Positions 18,147 to 26,284 of a stretch of 64,000 nt of DNA are shown here, in pieces. The stretch comes from Rubripirellula amarantea (lineage in GTDB: Bacteria; Planctomycetota; Planctomycetia; Pirellulales; Pirellulaceae): contig NZ_SJPI01000001.1 in assembly GCF_007859865.1 (NCBI RefSeq), positions 930,001 through 994,000 of the forward strand, written 5' to 3'. The notes beneath the pieces were generated by a model, which saw nothing but the letters and a program-made list of their open reading frames with translations, was not told where the DNA came from and did no database searches. The position numbers and the translations under genes were made by a program. Each line of letters starts with the position of its first letter. Position 1 is the stretch's first letter.

Positions 18147-20608
18147 GTCGGCTTGCGATCGATCGTCAGGTCCCGCAAAACGACTCCTGCAGCCGCCATC
18201 CCCGAAAGAAACGCTCCCTCGATGCGAGGCCCGCCGCACCAATCGCCACAGGCAGCGATTCCAGCGGCCGAATCCCACAAACAATCTTCAGTGATTGGAT
18301 TCTCGGGGATTGCATAAAGCCAACGGTGGGCCGTGATGTAGCGGATGTTTTCGGGCGAATGTCCTGTCGCTTCGGCGAACGCAGCGAGCAACTGCGTTTG
18401 GGCTTCGTCGCGAGTAAGTTCTAAATTTGACGCCGTCCAGTCATTCGACGCGTGCACGACCCACGACTGTCCTTGCTCGGGCATACGACGCGGTTTCGAG
18501 TTATTCTTTGCAATCCATGACAACGGCCCTTCGTTGATAAACGCGGCATCGAAGTCAATGTTTTGCAGGCCATCGGCATAGAACATCATCGACCAAGTCG
18601 GGTTCATTCGAACTTCTTTGACGGTGGATGCCATGGCCGAGTGACCGTCAATGAGTTCCAAAGTCTGCAGCGGAGGACAATTGCAGATCACTTTGTCAAA
18701 CGGTCCTTGGGTGTCACCATTGGCATCCCGCAATAGCCAATCGTCATCCGCTGTGCGTTCCATCTTCACGATCCGCGTCTCAAAGTGAATGGGAAGCTCG
18801 TCGGCTAGATGTCGTGCAATCGAACTCATGGTCGGCACTCCGACGTAACGCGACGTCGAGTGTTTCTCGCTAACGATCTCACCACCGACTTTCAGCTCGA
18901 CGATGCGACCAAGCCAGGGTTGAACCACGCCATCATGGATCCAACTGTGGACATACCGGCAAAAACGTCGATCCTTGGCTGTAAAGTACTGTGCGCCATG
19001 GTCGAAAGTGAGTCCTTCGACATCTTGCACCCGCCGTGTCGCGGTCCGGCCGCCGACGCCACGCGACTTCTCGAAAACAGTCACATCGATACCGTGGTCC
19101 ATCAAGGTCCGCGCCGCCATCAGACCGCCGATCCCAGCACCGATGACCGCAACTCGGGTGTCAGAAACCGTATTGGGTCGCGCAACAACCGTTTGCACGC
19201 TGTCCCAGCTAGGGTCTTCTGTTATTTCGTGCGAGCTATCATTTCGGATGGCTCCAAAGATCGGTCGTTCATGTTCGGTTGGACGGTCAAATTGTCCAAA
19301 GCAAGCTAACACTCCCGCATAACCGCAAGGATCGCGTCCGTCGAGTGCGTACCGGTGATTCAAATCCATTGCCATCCGAATCGCAGCACCCGGCGTAGCC
19401 ACCATCGCAAGAATTGCTTTCGCCCAGTCCGTACGCAACCGAGGGTGCAATTCGCCGTGACGAATCAGGCTACGCTGGCAAGTATCCCAATACTCATAAG
19501 ATGAACGTGCTCGGGACAACGTTTCCCAACTCAAGTGATGATATCGAGGATCCGTTGCATGCGATCGCAAAGATTCACGAGCCCATTGCGGCAGCGCATC
19601 CATCGTCTCGATATCTTCAAGTCGGTGGTTGCAGAAGTGAAACGACATCTCGCGCCAGATAATCAAGCGATCAATGAATTGGTGAGCTCCCGCGTCGTGT
19701 GCCTCGCGAGCAATTCGAAACGGGCTCACCATACCGAAGTGAAGATACGCGCTCATCCGGCTTACGCCGTCAATCGAACTCGCATCCTTTCGTTGCTCGG
19801 CGTACTCCGACAAGTTGCTTGCTTTGAACCGATTCCAGCGAGTGTAGCCGGCGCGAGTCCCGCCGGGTGTATCAATTACCGGAGCGATGGAATGATCAAC
19901 ACGGCACTTGCGAATCAGGCTGGCGAGACAGGCGTCCTGCAAATCAAGTGGCTCAAACGGCAACGAACCTCGGTAAATTTCACAACCAACAACTTGTTCT
20001 GAGTAAGGCGCCGCGATCCGATCGGCAAGCAAATCCGACGTTGCTTCTTGGTACGCGACTGGACAATCATAGGAACGATCTACCAACGGCATCGGAACGA
20101 TACATGAGGCGTCTACCATTGCAATCGGCGTCTCCGTTCGGCAAGCAAGCCGTTCGATCCATCCGGCAACGGGGTGAACCGGCATCTCTTCGGTGACCAG
20201 CACCTTTGCTTGGCGAGTCAAGTCTCGCAGATGCGGTCCTCGTTGTTGACCGTGCTCTAGGTGAAAGTAGGCAGTGATCCCGCGATCAGCCAACTCGCGT
20301 TGAACGTCACGTTGGCCTTGCAGAAGAAAACTATGAAACCGATCGGACGCGAACGGATAGTCTTCTGACAATGCGTGATAGACAAACAGAGGCAGATTGT
20401 TTTGCCGGGCCCAGCAAATCGCAACGTCCAGCGCCGGATTTTCGTGAGCCCGAAGGGCATTGTGCATCCAGTACAGCACAAACGTCCCAGACACCGCCGG
20501 GTCCTCTCGCCGTGCATCGGATTTTCCCTCCATCGCATTGTCAGGCGGAACCGTCCAACGCACGCGTTCTCGTAGCGACAAAGGCAAACTGAAATCCACG
20601 CGGTTCAA
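18125..20608 (-). CDS. Class II-like DNA photolyase fused to a renalase-like FAD oxidoreductase
   Basis: An 827-residue fusion. Residues about 40-460 are a photolyase: alpha/beta antenna-type start (GTFVLYWMHNALRAHENPAL), SRMSAYLHFGMVSPFRIA, IIWREMSFHFCNHRLED, and the class II-type FAD region HRYALDGRDPCGYAGVLAC followed by ERPIFGAIR. Residues about 485-815 are a renalase-like NAD(P)/FAD oxidoreductase: VAVIGAGIGGLMAARTL (Rossmann), VFEKSRGVGGRTATRR, FDHGAQYFTAKDRRF, and the C-terminal GIAACGDWCGGPRIEGAFLSG. Class II photolyases repair cyclobutane pyrimidine dimers with light. The start is uncertain: TTG 20608, GTG 20599 or ATG 20533; the first 25 codons contain LSLRERVR, a translation often produced by dispersed intergenic repeats, which favours 20533. 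It lies 193 bp behind hpnE on the same strand. Confidence 0.88.
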   Translation of the reverse strand: MNRVDFSLPLSLRERVRWTVPPDNAMEGKSDARREDPAVSGTFVLYWMHNALRAHENPALDVAICWARQNNLPLFVYHALSEDYPFASDRFHSFLLQGQRDVQRELADRGITAYFHLEHGQQRGPHLRDLTRQAKVLVTEEMPVHPVAGWIERLACRTETPIAMVDASCIVPMPLVDRSYDCPVAYQEATSDLLADRIAAPYSEQVVGCEIYRGSLPFEPLDLQDACLASLIRKCRVDHSIAPVIDTPGGTRAGYTRWNRFKASNLSEYAEQRKDASSIDGVSRMSAYLHFGMVSPFRIAREAHDAGAHQFIDRLIIWREMSFHFCNHRLEDIETMDALPQWARESLRSHATDPRYHHLSWETLSRARSSYEYWDTCQRSLIRHGELHPRLRTDWAKAILAMVATPGAAIRMAMDLNHRYALDGRDPCGYAGVLACFGQFDRPTEHERPIFGAIRNDSSHEITEDPSWDSVQTVVARPNTVSDTRVAVIGAGIGGLMAARTLMDHGIDVTVFEKSRGVGGRTATRRVQDVEGLTFDHGAQYFTAKDRRFCRYVHSWIHDGVVQPWLGRIVELKVGGEIVSEKHSTSRYVGVPTMSSIARHLADELPIHFETRIVKMERTADDDWLLRDANGDTQGPFDKVICNCPPLQTLELIDGHSAMASTVKEVRMNPTWSMMFYADGLQNIDFDAAFINEGPLSWIAKNNSKPRRMPEQGQSWVVHASNDWTASNLELTRDEAQTQLLAAFAEATGHSPENIRYITAHRWLYAIPENPITEDCLWDSAAGIAACGDWCGGPRIEGAFLSGMAAAGVVLRDLTIDRKPTYELALR

Positions 20609-20801
20609 ACTCCGATACCAAATTCACCACGATGAAGTACTGATAGACTCAAACGTTGACCGCTTGATTCCTCGGCTAAAGACTCTGTTGGCTATGTTAG
20701 ACCCTTGGCAATCACCGCTACGCCGAGGCCTGAATAGTGGCCTGAATAGGAGTGCGATAACTTATCGAGGTGGCTCTGTGACATCACCCCCACTGGCTTG
20801 C

Positions 20802-22394
20802 CTATTTCTTGATCAGGCAACGGGCGAGAACCCCAGGCTTAGTCGCCACTTCGGGGGTAAACGGCGATTGGTCACGCATTTGCAGTTCAAGGTGTGGCTC
20901 TTCTGATTCGGCCAACTTGTCAGAAGTTGAACTTATCGCCAGCGAATCCATCCACCCTTTGGCGGCGCTGCGTCCACTGATGACGGCCCCTTCCATCGTT
21001 GCCGGCCATCCCGTGTCCGTCCAGTCTCCCGCCAGCCAAAGCCAGGGCAGGGCAGTGGTCGCCGAAGGGCGTGACGATGAGATTCCTGGACGCACCGAAA
21101 ATACAGATCTCGGATCAGTGACCACTCGGTAACGAACCAGTGATGCGTTTCGTGAAGAAGGAAATTCGTGATGAATCTCGGCCAACACTTGGTTCATTAG
21201 TTCTTGTTTCGGCAATCCTCTGACATCATGCGAAGCACTGATCACAACTTGGCAATAATACTCTTTCGAACTTGAAGCGCCCTTCGCTGGCTCGTTGGTA
21301 GATTCCCTAATGTCGTTTTGAAGTGGGTCACGAAAAATCCATTGAGTTAGCGTGCCAACCATTACCGCGTGAGGCTGCTTCATCCATGGTCGATCAAACC
21401 AGCAATGAATGCCGGTGATGGATGAACCTTGCATTCGATCAATTGCCTCAAGATCGCCTACCGCATGACGGACAGACACGTGCGCCAACAATGAAGCTAC
21501 TCGATACCATGGAACAGCCGATATCACTGCATCGGCTTGAATAACTTCTCCAGACCCGAGTTTGATTTCTGAGACAGCGTTTGATGTCGATCCGGGCTGA
21601 TAATTCGAAGACTGGCTATGCGATAATTGGCGAACTTCTCCCGCTGTTTCGCCACAGCGAATCGTCACTCCTAACTTACCAACTGCATCGGCAAGCTCAT
21701 TCCCGATCAGTTGAGACAAGGGAACCTTCGGGACGAACACGTCACTTGCTCCCTTTGACATCGCAAATCCATCCACGATCACCTTTCGAGCCGCTGCCAT
21801 CGAAACAAGTTTTGTCTGTTCACCTAAAGCACTCACCAGGATCACGTCCCAAAAGTTCGCAATCGTGGCTGGACTTTGACCGATCTCGGATAACCATTGT
21901 AGCGCCGTTACATCGCCCAAAGATGCCGTCGATGTTCGGATCAATCGCCACATCGCCTTTTGCACTTCGCGTTTTTGGTTGCCAGACAAGTAGTTCAATC
22001 GCCCAATGGTTCCGGACAAGTGCAAGGGTGCCGGCAACCAGCGTGAGGCAGCAAAACGACTAGGCGGAAAATCCGGATGGTGAAAGGAAAGCTCTGGATA
22101 CCGAATCCACTGATCAAGCAATTCCGAACGTTGCATCAGAGCCAAGAGTTCCCGACAACACCCCATGGCAGCGTGCTGGCAATAGTCCACGGACTCGCCC
22201 GATGCGGAATCGAAGAACGAACCAGCCCGCCCGCCTGCTTGACGCCTTGCTTCCAGCAGTGTGATTTGCCAATGCAAGTCCTGTCGAACTCGAGAACGTT
22301 GCCATCGAGCTGACGCTTCGGCTGCGGCGAGCCCCGCGAGTCCCCCACCAATGATGACAAGGTGACGACGACGTTCATGCGGTGAGTTCGACAT
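20802..22394 (-). CDS. hpnE: Hydroxysqualene dehydroxylase HpnE
   Basis: A 530-residue FAD-dependent amine-oxidase-fold protein: dinucleotide-binding HLVIIGGGLAGLAAAEASAR at the start, then ARRQAGGRAGSFFD, DYCQHAAMGCCRELLALM, and a C-terminal FAD-contact block LPWLWLAGDWTDTGWPATMEGAVISGR. HpnE reduces hydroxysqualene to squalene as the last step of the three-enzyme bacterial route. The ATG at 22394 shares a base with the hpnD stop (TGATG); a GTG at 22397 is the alternative. Gene order hpnC-hpnD-hpnE with coupling makes the assignment firm. In planctomycetes squalene or its precursor feeds C30 carotenoids or sterol/hopanoid-type lipids; which is made here cannot be told. Confidence 0.92.
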   Translation of the reverse strand: MSNSPHERRRHLVIIGGGLAGLAAAEASARWQRSRVRQDLHWQITLLEARRQAGGRAGSFFDSASGESVDYCQHAAMGCCRELLALMQRSELLDQWIRYPELSFHHPDFPPSRFAASRWLPAPLHLSGTIGRLNYLSGNQKREVQKAMWRLIRTSTASLGDVTALQWLSEIGQSPATIANFWDVILVSALGEQTKLVSMAAARKVIVDGFAMSKGASDVFVPKVPLSQLIGNELADAVGKLGVTIRCGETAGEVRQLSHSQSSNYQPGSTSNAVSEIKLGSGEVIQADAVISAVPWYRVASLLAHVSVRHAVGDLEAIDRMQGSSITGIHCWFDRPWMKQPHAVMVGTLTQWIFRDPLQNDIRESTNEPAKGASSSKEYYCQVVISASHDVRGLPKQELMNQVLAEIHHEFPSSRNASLVRYRVVTDPRSVFSVRPGISSSRPSATTALPWLWLAGDWTDTGWPATMEGAVISGRSAAKGWMDSLAISSTSDKLAESEEPHLELQMRDQSPFTPEVATKPGVLARCLIKK

Positions 22395-23431
22395 CACGCC
22401 TGCGGAAATCCATTCGCATCGCCGCTCGACTGGCTCACCTCAATCGGAGGTACCGGCAAGCGACGAAAGATCGGTGGCACGAAGTGACGAGACACCAGAC
22501 CGAGCTTCTCGCTGGTAGTCAACCGCACCCGGCGTACGAGGACCGACCCCGGATCATCGGCAATTCGCTGCAACAACTTTCGGTAGGTTCGCCACATCAT
22601 GCTGAACATGGGTTTTCCATCAGCGTGCAGTGAATCCCATATATTCCAACCTGAATCGAACAGCTTTTTCGCACGCTCAGCCTCTTCAGCGATCAGGCAG
22701 CACAACCGATCATCAGGCCGCGGCGAAAGCAAATCGTCTTCGCTCAATTCATGCATCTCATAATGCTGACGCGGCAAATAAATACGGCCTCGCCCAGCAT
22801 CTTCGGAGATGTCTCGCAAGATATTGGTCCATTGGAAAGCCAAGCCACAATCGATGGCAGCGGCTTCAGGAAGTGGCTCGTCAAATTCCCAAATGTGTAA
22901 GCACGCTAGTCCGACCGCTGACGCGACAAGGTAGCAATAATGTTCGACTTGTTCGTAGGTATCAAAACGCGTTTTCTGCTGATCGGCTAAAACGCCATCG
23001 ATGATCTCAAGCATGTAGCGAGATGGAATGTTGTAGCGGCGCGACGTGTCGCTCAACGCGGGCAAGATTTCTCTTGCGCAACGATGCAAGTCAACGGGCA
23101 GGTGACATTTATTCTTCCCCATTCCGTTTCTGGATTCGCGATACGGAGGCACCAATTCATCCGCTAGCAATACTCGCCCGTCGTTGGGATCCCCGATCAA
23201 GTTCAGCGCCGTCGTTCGTCGCCACCAATCGAGCCAGCGCGTCCGCAGTGCCGGGGGTTCGTCACAATCGCCGAGGTCATCGGTGATACGTGCGAACGCA
23301 TAGAGCGCGCACATTGCCGAACGCTTTTCGCTTGGAAGAAGCCAAAACGAACGATAGAAGCTACTGCCGCTGCGTCGCGAGATGCGACGAACGTGACGAT
23401 AGCTCTGCGAAAGGGTGACCGATTGCTTCAT
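22394..23431 (-). CDS. hpnD: Presqualene diphosphate synthase HpnD
   Basis: A 345-residue trans-isoprenyl diphosphate synthase of the squalene/phytoene synthase family. GSSFYRSFWLLPSEKR (22-37) precedes the first aspartate motif DDLGD (51-55); FDTYEQVEHYCYLVASAVGL (about 156-175) and the second motif TNILRDISED (202-211) with GRIYLP complete the active site. HpnD condenses two farnesyl diphosphates to presqualene diphosphate. The ATG at 23431 is used because the open frame upstream is shadow of hpnC. It lies 52 nt after hpnC and its stop overlaps the hpnE start. HpnC and HpnD were told apart by the GSSFYxSF and ASAVG blocks seen here. Confidence 0.9.
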   Translation of the reverse strand: MKQSVTLSQSYRHVRRISRRSGSSFYRSFWLLPSEKRSAMCALYAFARITDDLGDCDEPPALRTRWLDWWRRTTALNLIGDPNDGRVLLADELVPPYRESRNGMGKNKCHLPVDLHRCAREILPALSDTSRRYNIPSRYMLEIIDGVLADQQKTRFDTYEQVEHYCYLVASAVGLACLHIWEFDEPLPEAAAIDCGLAFQWTNILRDISEDAGRGRIYLPRQHYEMHELSEDDLLSPRPDDRLCCLIAEEAERAKKLFDSGWNIWDSLHADGKPMFSMMWRTYRKLLQRIADDPGSVLVRRVRLTTSEKLGLVSRHFVPPIFRRLPVPPIEVSQSSGDANGFPQA

Positions 23432-23483
23432 ATCATCAGGATAGCAGATCGGCCAATCTGCAATTACTAAGCAAGCGCCACAA

Positions 23484-24395
23484 TCAAAGTCGCCGCAGAA
23501 ACGCTTTGGACAGCAAACCCAACTGAGTCCATTTCCCAACCGTCGGTCGCCGAGCCAAAACGTCATAATCAATTCGTCGAATGGCAGCGAGCGTTTGGAT
23601 TCCGCCATGAGCGAAAAGCTTAATGTCCGGGGCCAGCCATTTAGGAACGTGATCGGCAAGCGGAAGTCCCATTTCGAACAAAGCTTGTGCCCGATCGCAT
23701 TCACTAGCGATAAGTCGCCTCAGCGGTTCTTCCGTGCTGGACTTGCAAAACATTGCTTCGCAAACACCATACGAATCCCAATGGTCCTGTGGCAAGTAGA
23801 TCCGACCCATCGCGTAATCGCGGGCAACATCCTGCCAAAAGTTTGCCAACTGCAACGCGACACAAATGTGGTCCGACAACTTGCGAGTCTTCGGCTTGGA
23901 ACATTCGGCCAACTTCAAAACGATGCGACCCACCGGGGCAGCCGAACGAAGGCAGTACTCGTTAAGCTCAGCAAAGTTTGCGTAACGCACCTTGTGCTGA
24001 TCTTGTTCAAATGCATCCAACAGGTCGTCAAATGGCTGTTGTGGCAATTTGAATCGGCGAATCGTCGCATCCAACGCCAAGAAAACATTCGAGGTCGGTG
24101 AATGAGCAAACGCGGCATGCAACTGCTCACGAAAGCGAATTAGCGACTCACTTGCGGCAGTGGGCGATTCGGACTCATCCGCCAAATCATCGGCAATCCG
24201 ACAAAATGCGTAGACATCAAAAAACGGCTGACGAAGTCGTTTGGGCAGCAGCACGCTGCCCACCAGAAAGTTCTCGTAGTTCCCTTTAGCGAGCTGCTTG
24301 GTCAGCGTTTGGGCTTGCCGGAGGGTGGCCAATTCTTGGGTCAACTGTCGAACCAACTCGGGTTTCTCAGCGATAAATCGAGCGGAAGCCGACAT
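23484..24395 (-). CDS. hpnC: Hydroxysqualene synthase HpnC
   Basis: A 303-residue squalene/phytoene synthase family protein with HpnC features: ENFLVGSVLLPKRLRQPFFD (41-60), first motif ADDLADE (68-74), YCLRSAAPVGRIVL and the second motif NFWQDVARD (185-193) followed by GRIYLP, then LFEMGLPLADHV. HpnC converts presqualene diphosphate to hydroxysqualene. First gene of the hpnCDE operon, facing ispH across 142 bp. ATG 24395 is chosen; a GTG at 24410 is possible, and neither has a good ribosome site. Confidence 0.9.
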   Translation of the reverse strand: MSASARFIAEKPELVRQLTQELATLRQAQTLTKQLAKGNYENFLVGSVLLPKRLRQPFFDVYAFCRIADDLADESESPTAASESLIRFREQLHAAFAHSPTSNVFLALDATIRRFKLPQQPFDDLLDAFEQDQHKVRYANFAELNEYCLRSAAPVGRIVLKLAECSKPKTRKLSDHICVALQLANFWQDVARDYAMGRIYLPQDHWDSYGVCEAMFCKSSTEEPLRRLIASECDRAQALFEMGLPLADHVPKWLAPDIKLFAHGGIQTLAAIRRIDYDVLARRPTVGKWTQLGLLSKAFLRRL

Positions 24396-24456
24396 GAACG
24401 GTAAAAGCACGCAACAGAGAGAAAAAGCTTGGGAAGGATACGGTTAGACGATAAGT

Positions 24457-24480
24457 AGTCTGAGCGGTTATCATCAGACT
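24457..24480. promoter_or_regulatory. Inverted repeat in the hpnC/ispH divergent promoter region
   Basis: AGTCTGA-N10-TCAGACT, a perfect 7-bp inverted repeat with a 10-nt spacer, one helical turn between arm starts and centres, lies midway between the divergent hpnC and ispH starts. This is operator-like geometry for a dimeric regulator. No regulator gene is adjacent. Function is inferred from position only. Confidence 0.4.
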
Positions 24481-24537
24481 TGCACTTCATTTTCACCCTA
24501 TTTTGCGTCGTTTACGAAGCGACGAAGTCAACGAACC

Positions 24538-25491
24538 ATGAAAATCATCTTGGCAGCCCCCCGAGGTTTCTGCGCTGGCGTCAATATGGCGATCGATTCG
24601 TTGGACCTTACCCTGCAAAAATTTGGGGCCCCTGTCTACGTGTATCACGAGATCGTCCACAACCAATACGTCGTCAACGCCTTTCGTGAAAAGGGTGCTG
24701 TTTTCGTGGATTCGATCCAGGAGGTGCCCGAGGGCAGCGTGCTGTTGTTCTCGGCCCATGGTGTCTCGCCAGCAACACGAGCGGAAGCCGCAGCAAGAAA
24801 GCTTACGGCACTCGACGCAACATGCCCTTTGGTCACGAAGGTTCACCTGGAAGCAATCAAGTACGCAAAGGCGGACTATACGATCATTTTGATCGGTCAC
24901 GAAGGCCACGACGAAGTGATCGGCACGATGGGTGAAGCTCCCCATGCGATCTTGCTTGTCGAGGAAGAAGAGGACGTTGAGAAGCTAAAGATTGATGACG
25001 AGACCAAGTTGGCCTACCTGACCCAGACGACTCTTAGCGTGGACGACGCCAATCGAATCATCGCAAAACTTAAATCACGTTTTCCGAACATCGAAAGTCC
25101 ACCCAAAGAAGACATCTGCTACGCCACCCAAAATCGACAAGAAGCCGTTCGACTATTGAGTCAAGACGCCGAGATCGTACTTGTCCTGGGTAGCCAGAAC
25201 AGCAGCAACTCACAACGCCTGAAGGAACTCGCTGCTGAAACGGGGCAAGTGTCTTATCTGATTGATGGTCCCCAGAATCTTTCCCCCGATAGCTTCCGTG
25301 GCGACGAGACGGTATTAATCACCGCCGGTGCCAGCGCGCCAGAATCAGTAGTTCAAGCAACGATTGATTGGTTGATGGAACGATTTGATGCAACGGTCGA
25401 GATAAAGCAGATCCGCGAAGAATCCGTCCACTTCCCACTCCCCAAGCCTTTGCGTGAGTTTGCTAAGACCGCAAACGTCAAAGGCATCTAA
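24538..25491 (+). CDS. ispH: 4-hydroxy-3-methylbut-2-enyl diphosphate reductase IspH
   Basis: A 317-residue IspH/LytB, the last enzyme of the MEP pathway, which makes IPP and DMAPP from HMBPP with a 4Fe-4S cluster. The three cluster cysteines are visible: Cys12 (RGFCAGV), Cys96 (DATCPLVTKVH) and Cys194 (EDICYATQNRQ). The catalytic glutamate is Glu126 in GHDEVIGTMGE, and substrate-binding SAHGVSP (72-78) and SQNSSNSQRL are present. Length is normal. Divergent from hpnCDE, which consumes its downstream product farnesyl diphosphate, so the two operons together form an isoprenoid locus. Confidence 0.97.
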   Translation: MKIILAAPRGFCAGVNMAIDSLDLTLQKFGAPVYVYHEIVHNQYVVNAFREKGAVFVDSIQEVPEGSVLLFSAHGVSPATRAEAAARKLTALDATCPLVTKVHLEAIKYAKADYTIILIGHEGHDEVIGTMGEAPHAILLVEEEEDVEKLKIDDETKLAYLTQTTLSVDDANRIIAKLKSRFPNIESPPKEDICYATQNRQEAVRLLSQDAEIVLVLGSQNSSNSQRLKELAAETGQVSYLIDGPQNLSPDSFRGDETVLITAGASAPESVVQATIDWLMERFDATVEIKQIREESVHFPLPKPLREFAKTANVKGI

Positions 25492-25518
25492 AAAATACGG
25501 CAACGAAAGTACCCTTGC

Positions 25519-26241
25519 ATGTCAGCAAATGAGCAAAAGCGTCAAAAGAAACTAGCCAAGAAACGCTCGAAGGAACTCGCTCGAAAGAAAGAAGTCGCTC
25601 GGCAGAAGAACTCACTGCAATCGCTCGCTGGGAAGATCAAAGCGGCGGCGGAACAGCCCATCGACCGTTGCTTTGCGAGCGAGAACCTTTTCAACGAACA
25701 AGATCGTTTCGGAACGGTTTTTATCTCCCGCAGAATGGCCGATGGACAACTCGCGTGCGTTCGCTTGCTGATTGATGGATTGTGCTTGGGTGTGAAGCAT
25801 GCCGACGCGATCGTTTGCTTTCCGACGGAGGCCAACGAGTTGATCGATCGCATCAAACGCACCGAAGACATGCGTGTGACGAGCCCACCGGCGGCTCGCA
25901 AGTTAGTCGAAGGTGCAATCGAGTTCGCCCAACAATTTGGCTTTGAACCTCATCCTCAATACGCCAAGTTTTTACCGATTTGGAACGGCGTTGATGCGAG
26001 TGAATGCATGACGGAATTCGAGTTCGGTCGTGATGGCAAACCGGTATACATCTCGGGGCCCGATGACACGCCTGAGTCCGCTTCGAGAATCGCAATGCAA
26101 CTAGCCGAGAGGGCAGGGGAGGGCAATTTCGAAATGGACTACGATGCCGCGTATCGCCTGGGCGATCTCGAATCCGATTCGGACTGGGTCGATGATCCTG
26201 AACTTGATGTTGATATCGACGAAGACGTGCCCACGGCGTAG
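25519..26241 (+). CDS. Hypothetical protein with basic N-terminus and acidic C-terminus
   Basis: A 240-residue protein I do not recognise. The first 30 residues are almost all Lys, Arg, Glu and Ala (QKRQKKLAKKRSKELARKK), a probable basic helix or coiled coil; the middle (about 50-190) is a globular alpha/beta region with GTVFISRRMADGQLACVRLLIDGLCLGVK, AIEFAQQFGFEPHPQYAKFLPIW; the last 25 residues are strongly acidic (DLESDSDWVDDPELDVDIDED). No signal or membrane helix, so cytoplasmic. It starts 28 nt after ispH and is probably co-transcribed, but no link to isoprenoid synthesis can be seen. Confidence 0.75.
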   Translation: MSANEQKRQKKLAKKRSKELARKKEVARQKNSLQSLAGKIKAAAEQPIDRCFASENLFNEQDRFGTVFISRRMADGQLACVRLLIDGLCLGVKHADAIVCFPTEANELIDRIKRTEDMRVTSPPAARKLVEGAIEFAQQFGFEPHPQYAKFLPIWNGVDASECMTEFEFGRDGKPVYISGPDDTPESASRIAMQLAERAGEGNFEMDYDAAYRLGDLESDSDWVDDPELDVDIDEDVPTA

Positions 26242-26284
26242 ACCGCAAGTATTTCGACTGCGGCTCAGAGCAATAATCCTGGCA

